From positions 149,198 to 213,197 of the forward strand of contig JAUZOO010000010.1 of NCBI GenBank assembly GCA_030706405.1: 64,000 bases of DNA. Direction: 5' to 3'. Shown here piece by piece: positions 26,202 to 35,954 of this stretch. The translations under genes and the position numbers were made by a program. Every line of letters starts with the position of its first letter. The first letter of the stretch is position 1. A model generated the notes under the pieces. It was not told the DNA's origin and made no database searches. It saw nothing but the letters and a program-made list of their open reading frames with translations. This DNA comes from Bacteroidota bacterium (GTDB lineage Bacteria; Bacteroidota; Bacteroidia; Bacteroidales; JAAUTT01).

Positions 26202-27872
26202 ATGCAAATAATTAAAAACGTTTTTGCCAGACTGCTTCAATACATCTCAATTAGCTGCATTATATGTACTTTACTTTCCGCATCAGGATATAGCCAAAAT
26301 ATTCAGGAAGGATCTGTGCCCAAACTTGTCAAACAAGGCATTTCCACTCAATTAATCGTTAAAGGCAAGCCTTTTCTCATGCTTGCGGGGGAACTTGGCA
26401 ATTCCAACGCATCAAGCCTTGATTATCTGAAGTTATTGTGGCCCAAACTCTCCAAGATGAACTTAAACACCGTGCTAGCTCCGGTTTATTGGGAATTCAT
26501 TGAACCAACTGAAGGTAAATTCGACTTTGCTTTGGTGGACGGTTTGATTGAACAGGCCCGGAACAATCAAATGCACTTGGTTTTACTATGGTTTGGTTCG
26601 TGGAAAAATAGCATGTCGTGCTACACCCCGCTTTGGGTAAAGAAAAACCAAAGCCGCTTTCCACGCATCAAAACTAAAGCTGGCATTACCCGCGAGATAC
26701 TTTCGCCTTTTAGTGAAGAAAACCTGAAAGCGGACATCCGTGCATTTTCGGCTTTAATGAAACATATCAAAGATATTGATGAAAAAGAAAATACGGTGCT
26801 GATGGTGCAGGTAGAGAACGAGATAGGACTGAAACCCGATGCTCGTGATTATAGTACTCTGGCTGAAAAGGTTTACCAGAATGAGGTACCTGCCGAAGTT
26901 ATCAAACTGCTTAAAACTAAAAGAGAAAGTCTTAACCCTGCTTTACGAAAACTTTGGGAAGATGCTGGTGCCAAGGAATCCGGTTCTTGGGCAGAAGTTT
27001 TAGGCACAGGCCTTTATGCCGAAGATATGTTTATGGCATGGTACTATGCTCGTTATATCAATAAGGTGGCAGAGGCCGGAAAAGCTATCTATCCTTTGCC
27101 CATGTACGTAAATGCTGAGCTTAATCGTCCGGAGCGGAAACCTGGTGAATACTCCAGTGGCGCGCCATTGCCTCATTCAATGGATATTTGGAAGCATGCT
27201 ACACCATCCATCGATATCATGTCTCCCGATATTTACGATCCGGATTTTATCGGTTGGACTCAAAAATATGATCAGCCCGGCAATCCATTATTTATACCCG
27301 AAGCTACATTAAACCCGCAAACTGCGGTTAATGCTATTTATGCCATAGCTCAACACAAGGCATTAGGATTCAGTCCTTTTGCAATAGAAAATGCGGATAG
27401 CACTTGTTCGGCACTTATGGCCGGAAGTTATCAGCTGCTTAACCAATTAAAGGATCTAATTCTTTCCAAACAAAACGAAAATATAATGGCTGCGGCTCTT
27501 CTTGACAAGGATAATCCGCGGAAACAGGCCAAGATTGGTAAATACATGTTCGAATTTGCTCACGATTACACTTTTAAATGGTCGGCCGGAGCCAAGAAAA
27601 CCGGGCCATGGCCAGTTACCGGAGGGATGGTCATTCAGATTGCGCCCGATGAATTCTATGTTGTTGGGAACGGAATCATCGTAACCTTTAGTCCGGCACA
27701 AGCAAATGGAGAACTTGTTGGCATTGGCTATGTCGAAGAGGGCAAACTCATAAACGGACGCTGGATACCCGGCAGACGTTTAAATGGCGATGAAGATCAC
27801 CAAGGACAACATGTTCGCATTGTAGAAAGTGGAATTGATATTCAGCGGGTGAAACTGTACAACTACCAATAA
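26202..27872 (+). CDS. GH35-like beta-galactosidase-family enzyme with DUF5597-type C-terminus
   Basis: I chose ATG 26202 (MQIIKNVFARLLQYI), which gives a proper signal peptide ending SGYSQ; the upstream in-frame ATG at 26082 overlaps the double hairpin. The 556-residue protein has the clan A barrel with VLAPVYWEFIEPTEGKFDF near the N-terminus. The acid/base is E207 in MVQVENEIG and the likely nucleophile is E367 in LFIPEATLN, as in GH35. The C-terminal beta-domain (about 420-556) matches the DUF5597 layout of a GH35 subgroup. In a xylan locus it may remove beta-galactosyl or similar side groups, or act on a different linkage. The exact substrate cannot be read from sequence. Confidence 0.82.
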   Translation: MQIIKNVFARLLQYISISCIICTLLSASGYSQNIQEGSVPKLVKQGISTQLIVKGKPFLMLAGELGNSNASSLDYLKLLWPKLSKMNLNTVLAPVYWEFIEPTEGKFDFALVDGLIEQARNNQMHLVLLWFGSWKNSMSCYTPLWVKKNQSRFPRIKTKAGITREILSPFSEENLKADIRAFSALMKHIKDIDEKENTVLMVQVENEIGLKPDARDYSTLAEKVYQNEVPAEVIKLLKTKRESLNPALRKLWEDAGAKESGSWAEVLGTGLYAEDMFMAWYYARYINKVAEAGKAIYPLPMYVNAELNRPERKPGEYSSGAPLPHSMDIWKHATPSIDIMSPDIYDPDFIGWTQKYDQPGNPLFIPEATLNPQTAVNAIYAIAQHKALGFSPFAIENADSTCSALMAGSYQLLNQLKDLILSKQNENIMAAALLDKDNPRKQAKIGKYMFEFAHDYTFKWSAGAKKTGPWPVTGGMVIQIAPDEFYVVGNGIIVTFSPAQANGELVGIGYVEEGKLINGRWIPGRRLNGDEDHQGQHVRIVESGIDIQRVKLYNYQ

Positions 27873-27900
27873 GTTAAATAGAAGTTTTGCAGGATAAAAT

Positions 27901-28122
27901 ATGATGAGATTTACCCTCTTCCTCCTGTTTGTTTTTTTGTGCTTTACCGCTGTTAGCGGACAAGCCCAGCGGATCATTTCGTCAGATTATAATACCGAGT
28001 GCGGTAAACTCTGCAAAGTATTTAAGGAATGCAAATCGTCGGCGCTGATTCGTAATCTTACTCTTTATTTTGTGGAACGCTATGGTATGGATGAGGTCAA
28101 AACTTGGTATTTCGAGGTATAG
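27901..28122 (+). CDS. small secreted cysteine-containing protein, unknown
   Basis: The 73-residue frame starts 28 bases after the GH35-like stop. It has a convincing signal peptide (MMRFTLFLLFVFLCFTAVSG, cleavage near QAQ). The mature part of about 50 residues has three cysteines in ECGKLCKVFKEC, then a helical basic-aromatic stretch and YGMDEVKTWYFEV. I recognise no family. Position inside the operon and the following hairpin favour a real gene. Possible roles are a periplasmic accessory of the xylan enzymes or a binding peptide; both are guesses. Confidence 0.55.
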   Translation: MMRFTLFLLFVFLCFTAVSGQAQRIISSDYNTECGKLCKVFKECKSSALIRNLTLYFVERYGMDEVKTWYFEV

Positions 28123-28126
28123 AATG

Positions 28127-28155
28127 AACCGGATATCACGGCCTTCTCCGGTTCG
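28127..28155 (+). terminator. short hairpin after the small secreted gene
   Basis: GAACCGGA / TCCGGTTC, eight perfect pairs with a 13-base loop and no T-tract; probably a processing or stability element. Confidence 0.4.
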
Positions 28156-28196
28156 TGACAACGATGTTTACCTAATAACATTAACATTAACATTCA

Positions 28197-30140
28197 ATGA
28201 ACACATTAATCAAACTAAGTAGGCTTTTCGTTTTTGTATTTCTTTTTCCTATAGTCGTTTTCGGTCAGGTGAAATTGCCAAAACTTGTTAGCGACGGCAT
28301 GGTTTTACAGCGTAACGCAGAGGTGAAAATTTGGGGTTGGGCTTCGGCTAATGAGGCAGTTACCGTTTCGTTTAATGGCTTGGTTTATAAAACCGTGGCC
28401 AATACAAATGGCGATTGGATGGTTAAACTTCCCAGACAGAAGGCTGGCGGCCCATATTCTATGACAATAACTGCCAGCAACACCCTTACCCTGAAAGATA
28501 TTATGGTGGGCGACGTCTGGGTTTGTTCCGGTCAGTCGAACATGGAACTTCCGATGTATCGGGTGCGTCCTCTTTACGAAAAAGAAATTGCAGAGGCAAA
28601 AAACAGCAATATCCGCTATTTTAATGTGCCTCAGACATATAATTTCAACCAACCACAAAAGGATTTGCCTTACGGGAAGTGGGTTACGGCCGATCCTCAG
28701 AGCGTACTCAGCTTTTCTGCCGTGGGATATTTCTTTGCCAGCGAACTTTACCAGAAGTATCACATTCCCATCGGGTTGATTAATACAAGTCTTGGAGGCT
28801 CTCCGGCCGAAGCCTGGGTTAGTGAAGATGCCCTGAAAGCATTTCCCGACTATTGGAAAGAAGCTCAGCGATTTAAAGACACTTCCGTAATCATCGGTCT
28901 CGAAAACGACTATAAAACCAAGTCTACAGCCTGGTTCCGGCAGTTACAGCAAAACGACGATGGATATAAGGACCCGCAGAATCCTTGGTATTCAACATCT
29001 GTATCTACTTCCGACTGGAATATGATGAAGGTTCCCGGCTACTGGTCGGCTACGGAAATTGGCAATTCAGGCGGCGTGGTATGGTTTCGTCGCGAAATTG
29101 ATATCCCTGCTTCAATGACTGGTTGTCCGGCTAAGTTAAACCTTGGTCGCATTGTCGATGCTGATTCGGTATTCATCAATGGAGTGTTTGCTGCAACCAC
29201 CAGTTATCAGTATCCGCCGAGATGGTATAACCTTCCGGCCGGGATGTTTAAACCCGGTAAAAACATTATTACAGTTCGCATTATCAGTCCTAATAGTGCA
29301 GGCGGATTCGTCCCCGATAAGAAATACTTTCTTTCGGCTAACGGAGAATCCATCGATTTAACCGGTACCTGGCAATACCGTTTGGGAACCAAAATGGGAC
29401 CAGCTCCAAACCAACCGTTTGTACGCTGGAAACCGCTTGGCTTGTACAATGCCATGATTGAGCCTCTTATCAATTATCGGATAAAAGGAGTTATTTGGTA
29501 TCAGGGAGAGGCTAATACTTGGAAATCAAAAGAATATCAAAAATTATTTCCTGCCATGATTGAAAACTGGCGCGATAAATGGGGGCAGGGCAACTTTCCT
29601 TTTTTGTTTGTACAACTAGCCAATTTTATGGAGCCTAAAAATCAACCATCTGAAAGCAACTGGGCCTTGTTGCGCGAGTCGCAGCTTAAAACTTTATCCG
29701 TTCCCAACACAGCCATGGCAGTAACTATTGACCTTGGCGAATGGAACGACATTCATCCCCTCAACAAAAAAGATGTAGGCAAACGTCTTGCTTTTGCTGC
29801 TCAAAAAATGGCTTATGACGATAGTAAAATCGTGTATTCCGGACCGTTGTATGTTGGCATGAAGGTGGCAGACAATAAAATTATCCTTTCGTTTAAAAAT
29901 ACGGGCAGCGGATTGGTGACTAAAAGTGGCGGCGAGCTTAAATACTTCGCCATTGCCGGAGCCGACAAAAAATTTGTTTTTGCCAAAGCCATAATCCGGA
30001 ACAATACGGTTGAGGTGTGGAGCGATAGCGTTCCTCATCCGGTAGCCGTCCGTTATGCCTGGGCAGATAATCCTGAAGGCGCAAATCTTTATAACAGGGA
30101 AGGCTTGCCAGCTTCTCCTTTCAGAACGGATGAATGGTAG
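28197..30140 (+). CDS. SASA-domain carbohydrate acetylesterase (CE6-like)
   Basis: A 647-residue secreted protein with a signal peptide ending VFGQ. The catalytic serine is S114 in VCSGQSNMELPM. A jelly-roll domain interrupts the SGNH-type fold (about 260-400). WYQGEAN follows, and the acidic/histidine pair lies in LGEWNDIHPLNK. This is the sialate-O-acetylesterase-like family widely found in PULs. Among xylan enzymes it most likely removes acetyl groups from xylose residues, opening the chain to GH10 and GH115. Family assignment is firm; the xylan acetyl substrate is inferred from neighbours. GH10 follows 61 bases later. Confidence 0.9.
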   Translation: MNTLIKLSRLFVFVFLFPIVVFGQVKLPKLVSDGMVLQRNAEVKIWGWASANEAVTVSFNGLVYKTVANTNGDWMVKLPRQKAGGPYSMTITASNTLTLKDIMVGDVWVCSGQSNMELPMYRVRPLYEKEIAEAKNSNIRYFNVPQTYNFNQPQKDLPYGKWVTADPQSVLSFSAVGYFFASELYQKYHIPIGLINTSLGGSPAEAWVSEDALKAFPDYWKEAQRFKDTSVIIGLENDYKTKSTAWFRQLQQNDDGYKDPQNPWYSTSVSTSDWNMMKVPGYWSATEIGNSGGVVWFRREIDIPASMTGCPAKLNLGRIVDADSVFINGVFAATTSYQYPPRWYNLPAGMFKPGKNIITVRIISPNSAGGFVPDKKYFLSANGESIDLTGTWQYRLGTKMGPAPNQPFVRWKPLGLYNAMIEPLINYRIKGVIWYQGEANTWKSKEYQKLFPAMIENWRDKWGQGNFPFLFVQLANFMEPKNQPSESNWALLRESQLKTLSVPNTAMAVTIDLGEWNDIHPLNKKDVGKRLAFAAQKMAYDDSKIVYSGPLYVGMKVADNKIILSFKNTGSGLVTKSGGELKYFAIAGADKKFVFAKAIIRNNTVEVWSDSVPHPVAVRYAWADNPEGANLYNREGLPASPFRTDEW

Positions 30141-30201
30141 GAAGTTACAGTTTTCAGTCTGAAAACTTCCAGCCCAATTGACAATATTAAACTTGTACCT
30201 T

Positions 30202-31338
30202 ATGGAAAAGAAATTCAACGTAGAAGGACTTCGAAATAGAAGGACGTTCTGGCTTTTGATTGTCGGAACCGTTTTGTTGGGAAATGTTAACATTGGGCAG
30301 GCTCAGAAAAAACAACCGGCTGCCAAGGTTCAAACCGAAAAGGGGCTGAAAGATTATTATCAGAATTATTTTCCCATAGGCGTTGCTGTTTCGGGTCGAA
30401 ACCTGACTGGCCCGGATGCTAAATTGATACTTGCCCAGTTTAACAGCGTAACGCCCGAAAATTGTATGAAGATGGAGGTTATCCACCCCGAAGAAAATCG
30501 GTACAACTGGACCGAAGCTGATAAGATTGTCAACTTTGCACAGGCACATGGGTTGAAGGTGCGTGGGCATAACCTCTGCTGGCACGAGCAGAACCCCAAG
30601 TGGTTGTTTAAGGATTCGAAAGGCAACCTGGTAACCAAAAGCGTGTTGTTGAACCGTTTGAAAGACCACATTTTTAAAGTTGTTGGCCAGTACAAAGGTC
30701 GTATTTATGCTTGGGACGTGATTAACGAGGCCATTGACGACAGTGCTCAGAACTTTATCCGTAAATCGGAATGGTATAAAATATGCGGCGAGGAATATAT
30801 CGCCAAAGCCTTTGAATATGCTCATCAGGCCGATCCTAAAGCATTGCTGTTTTATAATGATTACAACACCGAACGTCCCGAAAAAGTAGAACGGATTTAC
30901 ATGTTGCTCAAGCGACTAGTCGATGCCAAAGTTCCTATTTATGGAGTTGGTTTACAAGGGCACTGGTCAATATTTGAACCTTCGGAGAAGGAACTGCGCG
31001 ATGCCATTGCCAAATATTCATCGCTGGGGTTGACGGTTCAGTTTACCGAACTGGATATGTCCATTTATCCGTGGGAGAAACTCAAACGCGAACGCCGGCA
31101 GGGAGAATCAGATGTTTTGACTCCCGAGCTGGAGCAGAAACAAATCGATCAATATAAGATGATTTTCAAGGTGTTCCGCGATTATAAGGATGTGATTACC
31201 GGCGTAACCTTTTGGAACGTTTCCGACAAACATTCCTGGCTCGATGAATACCCGGTTATGGGGCGCAAAAATTATCCATTACTTTTCGACCAGAAACGTA
31301 AACCCAAAAAAGCATTTTGGGAAGTGGTGAAATTTTAA
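30202..31338 (+). CDS. GH10 endo-beta-1,4-xylanase (single domain)
   Basis: I chose ATG 30202 (MEKKFNVEGLRNRR); the upstream ATG at 30178 adds eight residues overlapping a palindromic spacer. The 378-residue enzyme has a signal anchor near 15-34 (WLLIVGTVLLGNVNIGQAQ). Catalytic residues are acid/base E176 in WDVINEAIDD and nucleophile E283 in VQFTELDMSIYP. HGLKVRGHNLCWHEQNP forms the glycone subsite. It lacks the CBM of the other GH10 and any lipobox, so it is probably periplasmic and trims imported oligosaccharides. Two GH10 enzymes, one surface and one periplasmic, is the usual PUL division of labour. Confidence 0.95.
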   Translation: MEKKFNVEGLRNRRTFWLLIVGTVLLGNVNIGQAQKKQPAAKVQTEKGLKDYYQNYFPIGVAVSGRNLTGPDAKLILAQFNSVTPENCMKMEVIHPEENRYNWTEADKIVNFAQAHGLKVRGHNLCWHEQNPKWLFKDSKGNLVTKSVLLNRLKDHIFKVVGQYKGRIYAWDVINEAIDDSAQNFIRKSEWYKICGEEYIAKAFEYAHQADPKALLFYNDYNTERPEKVERIYMLLKRLVDAKVPIYGVGLQGHWSIFEPSEKELRDAIAKYSSLGLTVQFTELDMSIYPWEKLKRERRQGESDVLTPELEQKQIDQYKMIFKVFRDYKDVITGVTFWNVSDKHSWLDEYPVMGRKNYPLLFDQKRKPKKAFWEVVKF

Positions 31339-31423
31339 CTTTAATTAAACCAAAGTCACAGCGTAATTTCTGTACTTTGTGATTTAAGCATATATTTTGT
31401 TTCAGCATTCCAATCCTCTAACT

Positions 31424-34393
31424 ATGAATAAAAAGAATTTTGGATACAAGCTATCTGTTATTATCCTGTTGGTTTGTTCCAGTATTCCCGTAATGGCGAG
31501 TATCGACACAACTACGTACATCTCCGATCAAAATGTACCAGAGGGATTTGCAATTTCAGTGAATGGGCAGTCTGCACCGTTGTTTGCCAACGCTGGCGAT
31601 TATCCGGGCGTGATTCGTGTTTTGGGCGATTTAAAAAAGGATATTGTCAGCGTTACCAACAGTGAACCAAAACTTTGCATCGATACATTGCCTGTTTCAA
31701 AAAATATAGTGGTGGTCGGGACGCTGGGTAAAAGTCCGGTTATCGACAAATTAGTGAAAGATGGGAAACTTGATGTTACCGGAATTTCGGGTAAATGGGA
31801 AGCATTTATGATACAAGTGGTTGAAAATCCGTTTCCCGGAACCGATAAAGCCCTTGTCGTGGTTGGAAGTGACAAACGCGGTACGATCTATGGCATTTAC
31901 GACATTTCAACAAAAATAGGAGTATCGCCCTGGTACTGGTGGGCCGACGTGCCGGTAAGGCATAAAGATGCCCTATTTGTGAAACCCGGCAAATACCTGC
32001 AAGGCTCGCCATCGGTCAAATATCGTGGTATTTTTCTTAATGACGAATGGCCCAACCTTACCAACTGGGTAACTGAAAAATTCGGAACGGTAAATCCATC
32101 AGTCAATCCGCCCATCCCGAAAGGAATTGCCAATTATAACAGCTTATTTTATAGTAAGATATTTGAGTTGATTTTGCGTTTAAAAGGAAATTACCTCTGG
32201 CCGGCCATGTGGAACAATGCCTTTAACGAAGATGATCCTGAAAATCCTCGTCTTGCCAACGAGTATGGCATTGTGATGGGAACTTCGCATCAGGAACCCA
32301 TGCTCCGCGCCCAAAAGGAGTGGGATAGACGTTATCACGATTCTTTGGGTAGCTGGAATTATGCCAAACATCCACAGGTGTTGGAAAATTTTTGGCGCGA
32401 GGGCATCCGTCGCAATAAAAATTACGAAAGCATCCTGACTATCGGGCTTCGCGGAGCAAACGATACAGAGATGGCGCCCGGCGGACCCGAGGCCAACAAA
32501 GCGCTGCTCGAAAAAATCGTAGATAGGCAACGCAAAATTATATCCGAAGAAATAAATCCCGACGTAACCAAAGTGCCGCAGTTGTGGTGTTTGTATAAAG
32601 AAGTTCAGGAATTTTATAATTCCGGAATGCGCGTCCCCGACGATGTTACCTTGCTGTGGGCCGAAGATAACTGGGGCAATGTGCGTCGTTTGCCCACGAC
32701 CGAAGAACGTCTCCGACCGGGAGGCGCAGGTGTTTACTATCATTTTGACTATCACGGTAGTCCACGGAATTATCAGTGGTTAAACACCAGTCCGCTGGCA
32801 AAAATATGGGATCAGATGTCGCTTTCCAAACAATATGGAGCCGACCGGGTTTGGATCGTGAATATGGGCCATTTCAGGGGCTATGAGCTCCCGCTCGAAT
32901 ATTTTATGGATCTGGCCTGGAAAACGAACCAATGGACAAGCAATAACATCAATGAGTACACCCGGTTATGGGCAAAACGTGAGTTTGGAGAGACTTATGC
33001 CCCGGAGATTGCTAATATTCTGTCTAAATATACCAAATACAACGGGCGCCGTAAGCCAGAGTTGCTGACACCGAACACGTACAGTCTGGTCAATTATCAG
33101 GAAGCGGAAACGTATGTAGCAGAATATAAAGTATTGGCATTAAAGGCCGAAGAAATTGGTAATAAACTTCCAAAATCTATGAGCGATGCGTATTTTCACC
33201 TTGTACTTTTCCCGGTTAAAGCAAGTGCGTTGGTCAATGAGTTATATCTGGCTGCCGGTAAAAATAAACTTTATGCCCAGCAAGGCCGAGCCTCGGCAAA
33301 CGATTTTGCTGCCGAAACCCGGCGTCTTTTTTCGACCGATACCAGCCTGATGAGTTATTATAACCACGTTTATGCCGATGGTCGCTGGAATCACTTCATG
33401 GATCAGACGCATCTCGGATATATCTCCTGGAATGATCCTCCGGTGAACAGCCTTCGGGCTATTAAGCTCGTCGAAAAGGAGGTCCCGACAGAAGCGTCCA
33501 TGGGGATATCCGTTGAAGGTTCTGAATATGCATGGCCGGAAAACACCTCGCAGGCTGTTCTTCCTGTCTTTGACGTATTTTCGGCTAAAAGACATTATAT
33601 CGATATATTTAATAAAGGCAGTAAACCCTTTGACTTTAAAGTTTTTGCCAGTAAGCCGTGGATTTTGATTAGCGAGGCCAAAGGATCGGTTGAAAAGGAT
33701 AAGCGATTATGGATTAGCATCAATTGGGGTAAAGCTCCTAAAGGTAAATTCGAAGGATTGATAAAAATAAGCGGAACCGGTAACAACATTGCAATTATGG
33801 TAGAAGCTGTTAATCCGGTTCAGGTTACCCGACAGAACCTTAACGACTTTGTTGAAACTGAAGGTTATGTTTCGATGGAAGCTGAACATTTTAGCGCTAA
33901 AACCGAAGCAGGGGAAAACGCATGGGTAAGAATTGAAGATTACGGACATACCCTTTCGGGGATGAGGGCTACGGCCCCTGCCAATGCTCCGGAAGCTGTT
34001 CCCGGCAAGGATTCTCCCTGCCTCGAATACCGGATGTACCTGTTTAATTCCGGCAACGTGAAAGTTAAAACAACCTTTGGACCGGTGATGAATTTTATGC
34101 CTAACCGGCCAATTCGCTATGCTGTATCGTTCGACGACGAAGCTCCACAGATCATCACGCTAGTTTCGGGTAACTATGTGGTACAAAATAGTAACAACGA
34201 CTGGTCAAAAGCCGTGTCGGACAATGCCCGTTTAGCAATTTCAAAGCATAACCTCAATAAATCCGGCTATCATACGCTGAAAATTTGGATGATCGATCCG
34301 GGCGTGGTACTCCAAAAAATTGTAGTTGATCTTGGAGGAGTAAAACCGAGTTACCTGGGTCCTCCCGAAAGTTTTTTCAGAATGGCAAAATGA
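31424..34393 (+). CDS. GH115 alpha-(4-O-methyl)-glucuronidase
   Basis: Starting at ATG 31424 (MNKKNFGYKLSVII) the product has 989 residues, normal for GH115, with a signal peptide ending PVMAS. Family-typical segments include YGIYDISTKIGVSPWYWWADVPV, KYRGIFLNDEWP, LRLKGNYLWPAMW, LLWAEDNWGNVRRLP and YYHFDYHGSPRNYQWL, and a C-terminal beta-sandwich. It removes (methyl)glucuronic acid from internal xylose units, marking the substrate as glucuronoxylan. It is the last enzyme of the xylan operon; a winged-helix gene follows 51 bases later. Confidence 0.95.
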   Translation: MNKKNFGYKLSVIILLVCSSIPVMASIDTTTYISDQNVPEGFAISVNGQSAPLFANAGDYPGVIRVLGDLKKDIVSVTNSEPKLCIDTLPVSKNIVVVGTLGKSPVIDKLVKDGKLDVTGISGKWEAFMIQVVENPFPGTDKALVVVGSDKRGTIYGIYDISTKIGVSPWYWWADVPVRHKDALFVKPGKYLQGSPSVKYRGIFLNDEWPNLTNWVTEKFGTVNPSVNPPIPKGIANYNSLFYSKIFELILRLKGNYLWPAMWNNAFNEDDPENPRLANEYGIVMGTSHQEPMLRAQKEWDRRYHDSLGSWNYAKHPQVLENFWREGIRRNKNYESILTIGLRGANDTEMAPGGPEANKALLEKIVDRQRKIISEEINPDVTKVPQLWCLYKEVQEFYNSGMRVPDDVTLLWAEDNWGNVRRLPTTEERLRPGGAGVYYHFDYHGSPRNYQWLNTSPLAKIWDQMSLSKQYGADRVWIVNMGHFRGYELPLEYFMDLAWKTNQWTSNNINEYTRLWAKREFGETYAPEIANILSKYTKYNGRRKPELLTPNTYSLVNYQEAETYVAEYKVLALKAEEIGNKLPKSMSDAYFHLVLFPVKASALVNELYLAAGKNKLYAQQGRASANDFAAETRRLFSTDTSLMSYYNHVYADGRWNHFMDQTHLGYISWNDPPVNSLRAIKLVEKEVPTEASMGISVEGSEYAWPENTSQAVLPVFDVFSAKRHYIDIFNKGSKPFDFKVFASKPWILISEAKGSVEKDKRLWISINWGKAPKGKFEGLIKISGTGNNIAIMVEAVNPVQVTRQNLNDFVETEGYVSMEAEHFSAKTEAGENAWVRIEDYGHTLSGMRATAPANAPEAVPGKDSPCLEYRMYLFNSGNVKVKTTFGPVMNFMPNRPIRYAVSFDDEAPQIITLVSGNYVVQNSNNDWSKAVSDNARLAISKHNLNKSGYHTLKIWMIDPGVVLQKIVVDLGGVKPSYLGPPESFFRMAK

Positions 34394-34444
34394 AAAATTA
34401 AAAGTGACGTTACTTAGTAAAACGATATAGTAAAGGGAAAATAT

Positions 34445-34651
34445 ATGATTAAAAGAGACATCTCAAAAGTATCGAATGACATTTGCGCTTTGCTCAATTC
34501 ATATTACGAACTGCCAATATCCGATATCGGTAGTTTTCTTAAAGTAGATGACGAACAGGTTTTCATAGCCCTTGGTTGGTTGGCCAGAGATCGAAAAATA
34601 TTCTTCTTTGAAGAAGATGAGAATATTATGAAAGTTTGTTTAATTGAATGA
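34445..34651 (+). CDS. DUF2582-type winged helix-turn-helix protein (copy 2)
   Basis: A 68-residue paralog of the product at 11577: same length, the same core VFIALGWLARDRKIFFFEED and the same ending MKVCLIE. The 51-base gap after GH115 suggests co-transcription with the xylan genes. It ends only seven bases from the convergent rSAM gene, with no terminator between them. Together with copy 1 it brackets the whole xylan locus. Role unknown; a small DNA-binding accessory is likely from the fold. Confidence 0.8.
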   Translation: MIKRDISKVSNDICALLNSYYELPISDIGSFLKVDDEQVFIALGWLARDRKIFFFEEDENIMKVCLIE

Positions 34652-34658
34652 TTAACCA

Positions 34659-35918
34659 TTACCACAGCTTGAGCTGTCCGTACGTTTTGTCTTTTTTCTT
34701 CTCGTTCACCTGTTCGGTAAAAAGCCGTCGCAGTCCTTCCGGCTTTAGTTCGTTGATGGTTGGCGAAGCAAGCTCATTACAGGTGATAAAATAGCGGGCA
34801 CGTTTCATTACCACACCCATTTTCTGTAATTGCCACGAGCTTACTCGTCCATACCTTCGGGCACTGATAATGAGCTGTGCCGACTTTACGCCTACGCCCG
34901 GAATTCGTAAAATCATCTCGTAATCAGCTTTATTTACATCGATGGGGAAAAGCCACGGATTTCGCAGGGCATAGCTCAGTTTGGGATCGAGTTCCAGATC
35001 GAGGTCGGGATGCGTATCGTTAACAATTTCATCTACACGAAACTGATAAAACCGTAATAACCAATCAGCCTGATACAACCGGTTTTCCCGAACCAGTGGA
35101 GGCGTCGTCAGTGCCGGAAGTCGTTTATCATAGCTGTTTACTGGGATAAATCCCGAATAATACACCCGTTTTAATTGTTGTTTTTGATAAAGTCCGGAGG
35201 CAAGATCCAGAATTTGGCGGTCATTATCGGAAGTGGCGCCGATAATCAGCTGGGTACTTTGTCCGGCAGGAGAAAAACGCGGCGATGAACGATATTTACG
35301 CCGCTCTTCCTTGTTTTCGAGAATTCCCTGACGGATGATGCCCATTGGTTGCAGCACGGTCGAATAATCTTTGTCCGGGGCCAGCATCTTTAAATTTTGT
35401 TCCGTCGGAATTTCTATATTTACACTGAGTCGGTCGGCATACAGTCCGGCTTCGCGAATGAGTTCCGGACTTGCGCCGGGAATGCTCTTCAAATGAATGT
35501 ACCCGTTGTATTTATGCACCGTGCGGAGTTCGCGGGCAATCTTTGTAAGCATTGCCTGGGTATGGTCGGGCGATTTAACCACGCCGGAGCTGAGAAACAA
35601 TCCTTCAATATAGTTACGACGATAAAATTCGATGGTAAGCTCCACAATCTCGGAAGGGCTTAATGCTGTACGCTGGATGTCGTTACTGCGGCGATTTACG
35701 CAATAAGCACAGTCATATTGACAATAATTGGTAAGCATTATTTTTAGCAGCGAAACACAACGTCCGTCCTCGGCAAAGCTGTGGCAAATGCCCCATGCCG
35801 AAGCGTTGCCAATACCTTTCCCGGAGTTGGGGCGGTTAGTTCCGCTCGATGAGCATGACACATCGTACTTTGCGGCATTGGCCAGTATCTTTAGCTTTTC
35901 GAGGGTGTTGGCATTCAT
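34659..35918 (-). CDS. putative DNA modification/repair radical SAM protein (rSAM_link_UDG)
   Basis: The 419-residue protein has the radical SAM cluster motif CX3CX2C in NYCQYDCAYC (C66, C70, C73). A helix-hairpin-helix, MILRIPGVGVKSAQLII, lies near 343-359, as in DNA-binding repair proteins. This combination defines the family named for its usual link to a uracil-DNA-glycosylase-like partner. That partner is not adjacent here: the neighbouring genes are a winged-helix protein and an S24-type repressor. A -7 box TATTTTTG (35955-35962, minus) lies before the start and overlaps a region shared with the divergent repressor. Its chemistry is unknown; a role in DNA lesion processing is inferred from the HhH and family context. 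Confidence 0.9.
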   Translation of the reverse strand: MNANTLEKLKILANAAKYDVSCSSSGTNRPNSGKGIGNASAWGICHSFAEDGRCVSLLKIMLTNYCQYDCAYCVNRRSNDIQRTALSPSEIVELTIEFYRRNYIEGLFLSSGVVKSPDHTQAMLTKIARELRTVHKYNGYIHLKSIPGASPELIREAGLYADRLSVNIEIPTEQNLKMLAPDKDYSTVLQPMGIIRQGILENKEERRKYRSSPRFSPAGQSTQLIIGATSDNDRQILDLASGLYQKQQLKRVYYSGFIPVNSYDKRLPALTTPPLVRENRLYQADWLLRFYQFRVDEIVNDTHPDLDLELDPKLSYALRNPWLFPIDVNKADYEMILRIPGVGVKSAQLIISARRYGRVSSWQLQKMGVVMKRARYFITCNELASPTINELKPEGLRRLFTEQVNEKKKDKTYGQLKLW

Positions 35919-35954
35919 GGGTTAATTGTGTTTCTTTGCTGCAAATTTCATTGT

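Noticed and set aside
29694..30825. Long minus-strand frames opposite the esterase and GH10 genes
   Set aside because: They overlap genes with clear catalytic motifs and show no recognisable protein features.
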